Origin: Nocardioides sp.
GTDB lineage: Bacteria > Actinomycetota > Actinomycetes > Propionibacteriales > Nocardioidaceae
Reading direction: 5' to 3'
NCBI GenBank assembly: GCA_003519585.1
Contig: DOWL01000001.1
Span: 9,279-14,466 of the forward strand
DNA length: 5,188 nt
Shown here: positions 4,483-5,188 of the stretch, one piece after another
Position numbering within the stretch: position 1 is the first letter of the stretch
Layout of the letters: each line of letters opens with the position of its first letter
Program-made: the position numbers and the translations under genes
The notes under the pieces: generated by a model
Database searches by the model: none
Told to the model about the DNA's origin: nothing
The model's input: only the letters and a program-made list of their open reading frames with translations

Positions 4483-5188
4483 ATGCCTCGCCCTCCGCTC
4501 GCCGAACGCCGCCCGGTCACCTCCCAGCACCACGGCCGCACCCGCGTCGACGACTACGAGTGGCTCCGCGACAAGGGCGCTCCCGAGGTGACCGCCTATC
4601 TCGAAGCCGAGAACGCCTACACCCAGGAGCAGACCGCGCATCTGGCCGGTCTGCGGCAGGCGATCTTCGACGAGATCAAGGGCCGGACCCGCGAGACCGA
4701 CCTGTCGGTGCCCACCCGCAACCGCGGCCACTGGTACTACGGCCGCTCCTTCGAGGGGAAGGAGTACGGCGCGAGCTGCCGGGTCCCCGTGGCCGGCCCC
4801 GACGACTGGACGCCGCCGCGGCCCGCGGAGGACTGCGCGCCCGATCAGCCGGCGCTTCCCGGCGAGGAGCTGCTGCTCGACCTCGACGCCCTGGCCGAAG
4901 GACACGAGTTCTTCTCCCTCGGCGGCTCGAGCATCAGCCCGGACGGCACCCTGCTGGCGTACTCCACCGACGTCGTGGGCGACGAGCGCTACACGATCCG
5001 CGTGCTCGACGTCGCCAGCCGCGAGCACCGGCCCGACGAGATCGAGGGGGTGATCGGGGGTGCCACCTGGGACCCCGCCGGTGAGCATCTCTACTACGTC
5101 ACCCTCGACGACTCATGGCGCGCCGACAAGGTCTGGCGGCACACCCTCGGCACCACGCAGGCCGAGGACGAATTGGTCCATCACGAGG
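4483..5188 (+). CDS. ptrB: Oligopeptidase B (S9A prolyl oligopeptidase family), N-terminal part, cut by window edge
   Basis: The 235 codons in the window match the N-terminal segment and start of the beta-propeller of oligopeptidase B, a cytosolic serine peptidase that cleaves short peptides after Arg or Lys. Signatures are HHGRTRVDDYEWLRD (16-30), AYLEAENAYT (38-47), EIKGRTRETDLSVPTR (64-79), YYGRSFEGKEYG (85-96), LDLDALAEGHEFFSLGG (132-148), SPDGTLLAYSTDVVGDER (152-169) and a DDSWRADKVWRH segment (209-220). Typical members are near 700 residues, so the alpha/beta-hydrolase domain with the Ser-Asp-His triad lies beyond the edge and its integrity cannot be judged. ATG at 4483 is chosen because it places the conserved HG-R-DDYEWLRD motif at the normal distance and follows a leaderless-type promoter. 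The gene is divergent from pxpA. Confidence 0.93.
   Translation, partial: MPRPPLAERRPVTSQHHGRTRVDDYEWLRDKGAPEVTAYLEAENAYTQEQTAHLAGLRQAIFDEIKGRTRETDLSVPTRNRGHWYYGRSFEGKEYGASCRVPVAGPDDWTPPRPAEDCAPDQPALPGEELLLDLDALAEGHEFFSLGGSSISPDGTLLAYSTDVVGDERYTIRVLDVASREHRPDEIEGVIGGATWDPAGEHLYYVTLDDSWRADKVWRHTLGTTQAEDELVHHE

Noticed and set aside
4207..5088. 293-residue minus-strand frame antisense to ptrB
   Set aside because: It looks protein-like in places, but the opposite strand encodes unmistakable oligopeptidase B motifs, so this is its shadow.

Overview
The window is GC-rich DNA with strong G/C bias at third codon positions, GTG as well as ATG starts, few convincing Shine-Dalgarno sites and TANNNT hexamers placed for leaderless transcription. 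This suggests a high-GC actinobacterium, perhaps of the Pseudonocardiaceae type; the genus is not resolved.

Layout. A tandem-GNAT acetyltransferase (110-1126, +) converges, with a 12-bp gap, on a minus-strand set for 5-oxoprolinase. In transcription order this set is pxpA (4451-3765), about 1.1 kb without a credible gene, pxpB (2631-1981) and pxpC (1984-1139, overlapping pxpB by ATGA). Divergent from pxpA across 31 bp is the N-terminal part of oligopeptidase B (4483 to the right edge, +). PxpA, PxpB and PxpC together convert 5-oxo-L-proline (pyroglutamate) to L-glutamate with ATP. The neighbouring oligopeptidase gives a loose peptide and amino-acid salvage theme. The GNAT gene has no visible link to it.

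The unusual part is the 1.1-kb interval inside the pxp set (2632-3764). It holds three diverged, directly repeated units (about 3520-3316, 3306-2962 and 2955-2760, read on the minus strand). Each unit can fold into the same ordered set of hairpins. On the minus strand, the direction of pxp transcription, the short hairpins are capped by GCAA and GUGA (both GNRA) loops and, in two units, by CUUG. A long hairpin carries an invariant 9-nt loop, GCUCAUACC. Several stems differ in sequence between copies but keep pairing, and most imperfect pairs become G-U only on the minus strand. This looks like a three-copy structured RNA element or a family of RNA-like repeats. I do not recognise it as a named family.

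Between this array and the pxpA stop lie a 100-bp cluster of DnaA-box-like TCCACA motifs with roughly helical spacing, a local AT-rich tract and a 10-bp tandem repeat touching the pxpA stop codon. No tRNA, rRNA, CRISPR array, transposase or integrase was seen.
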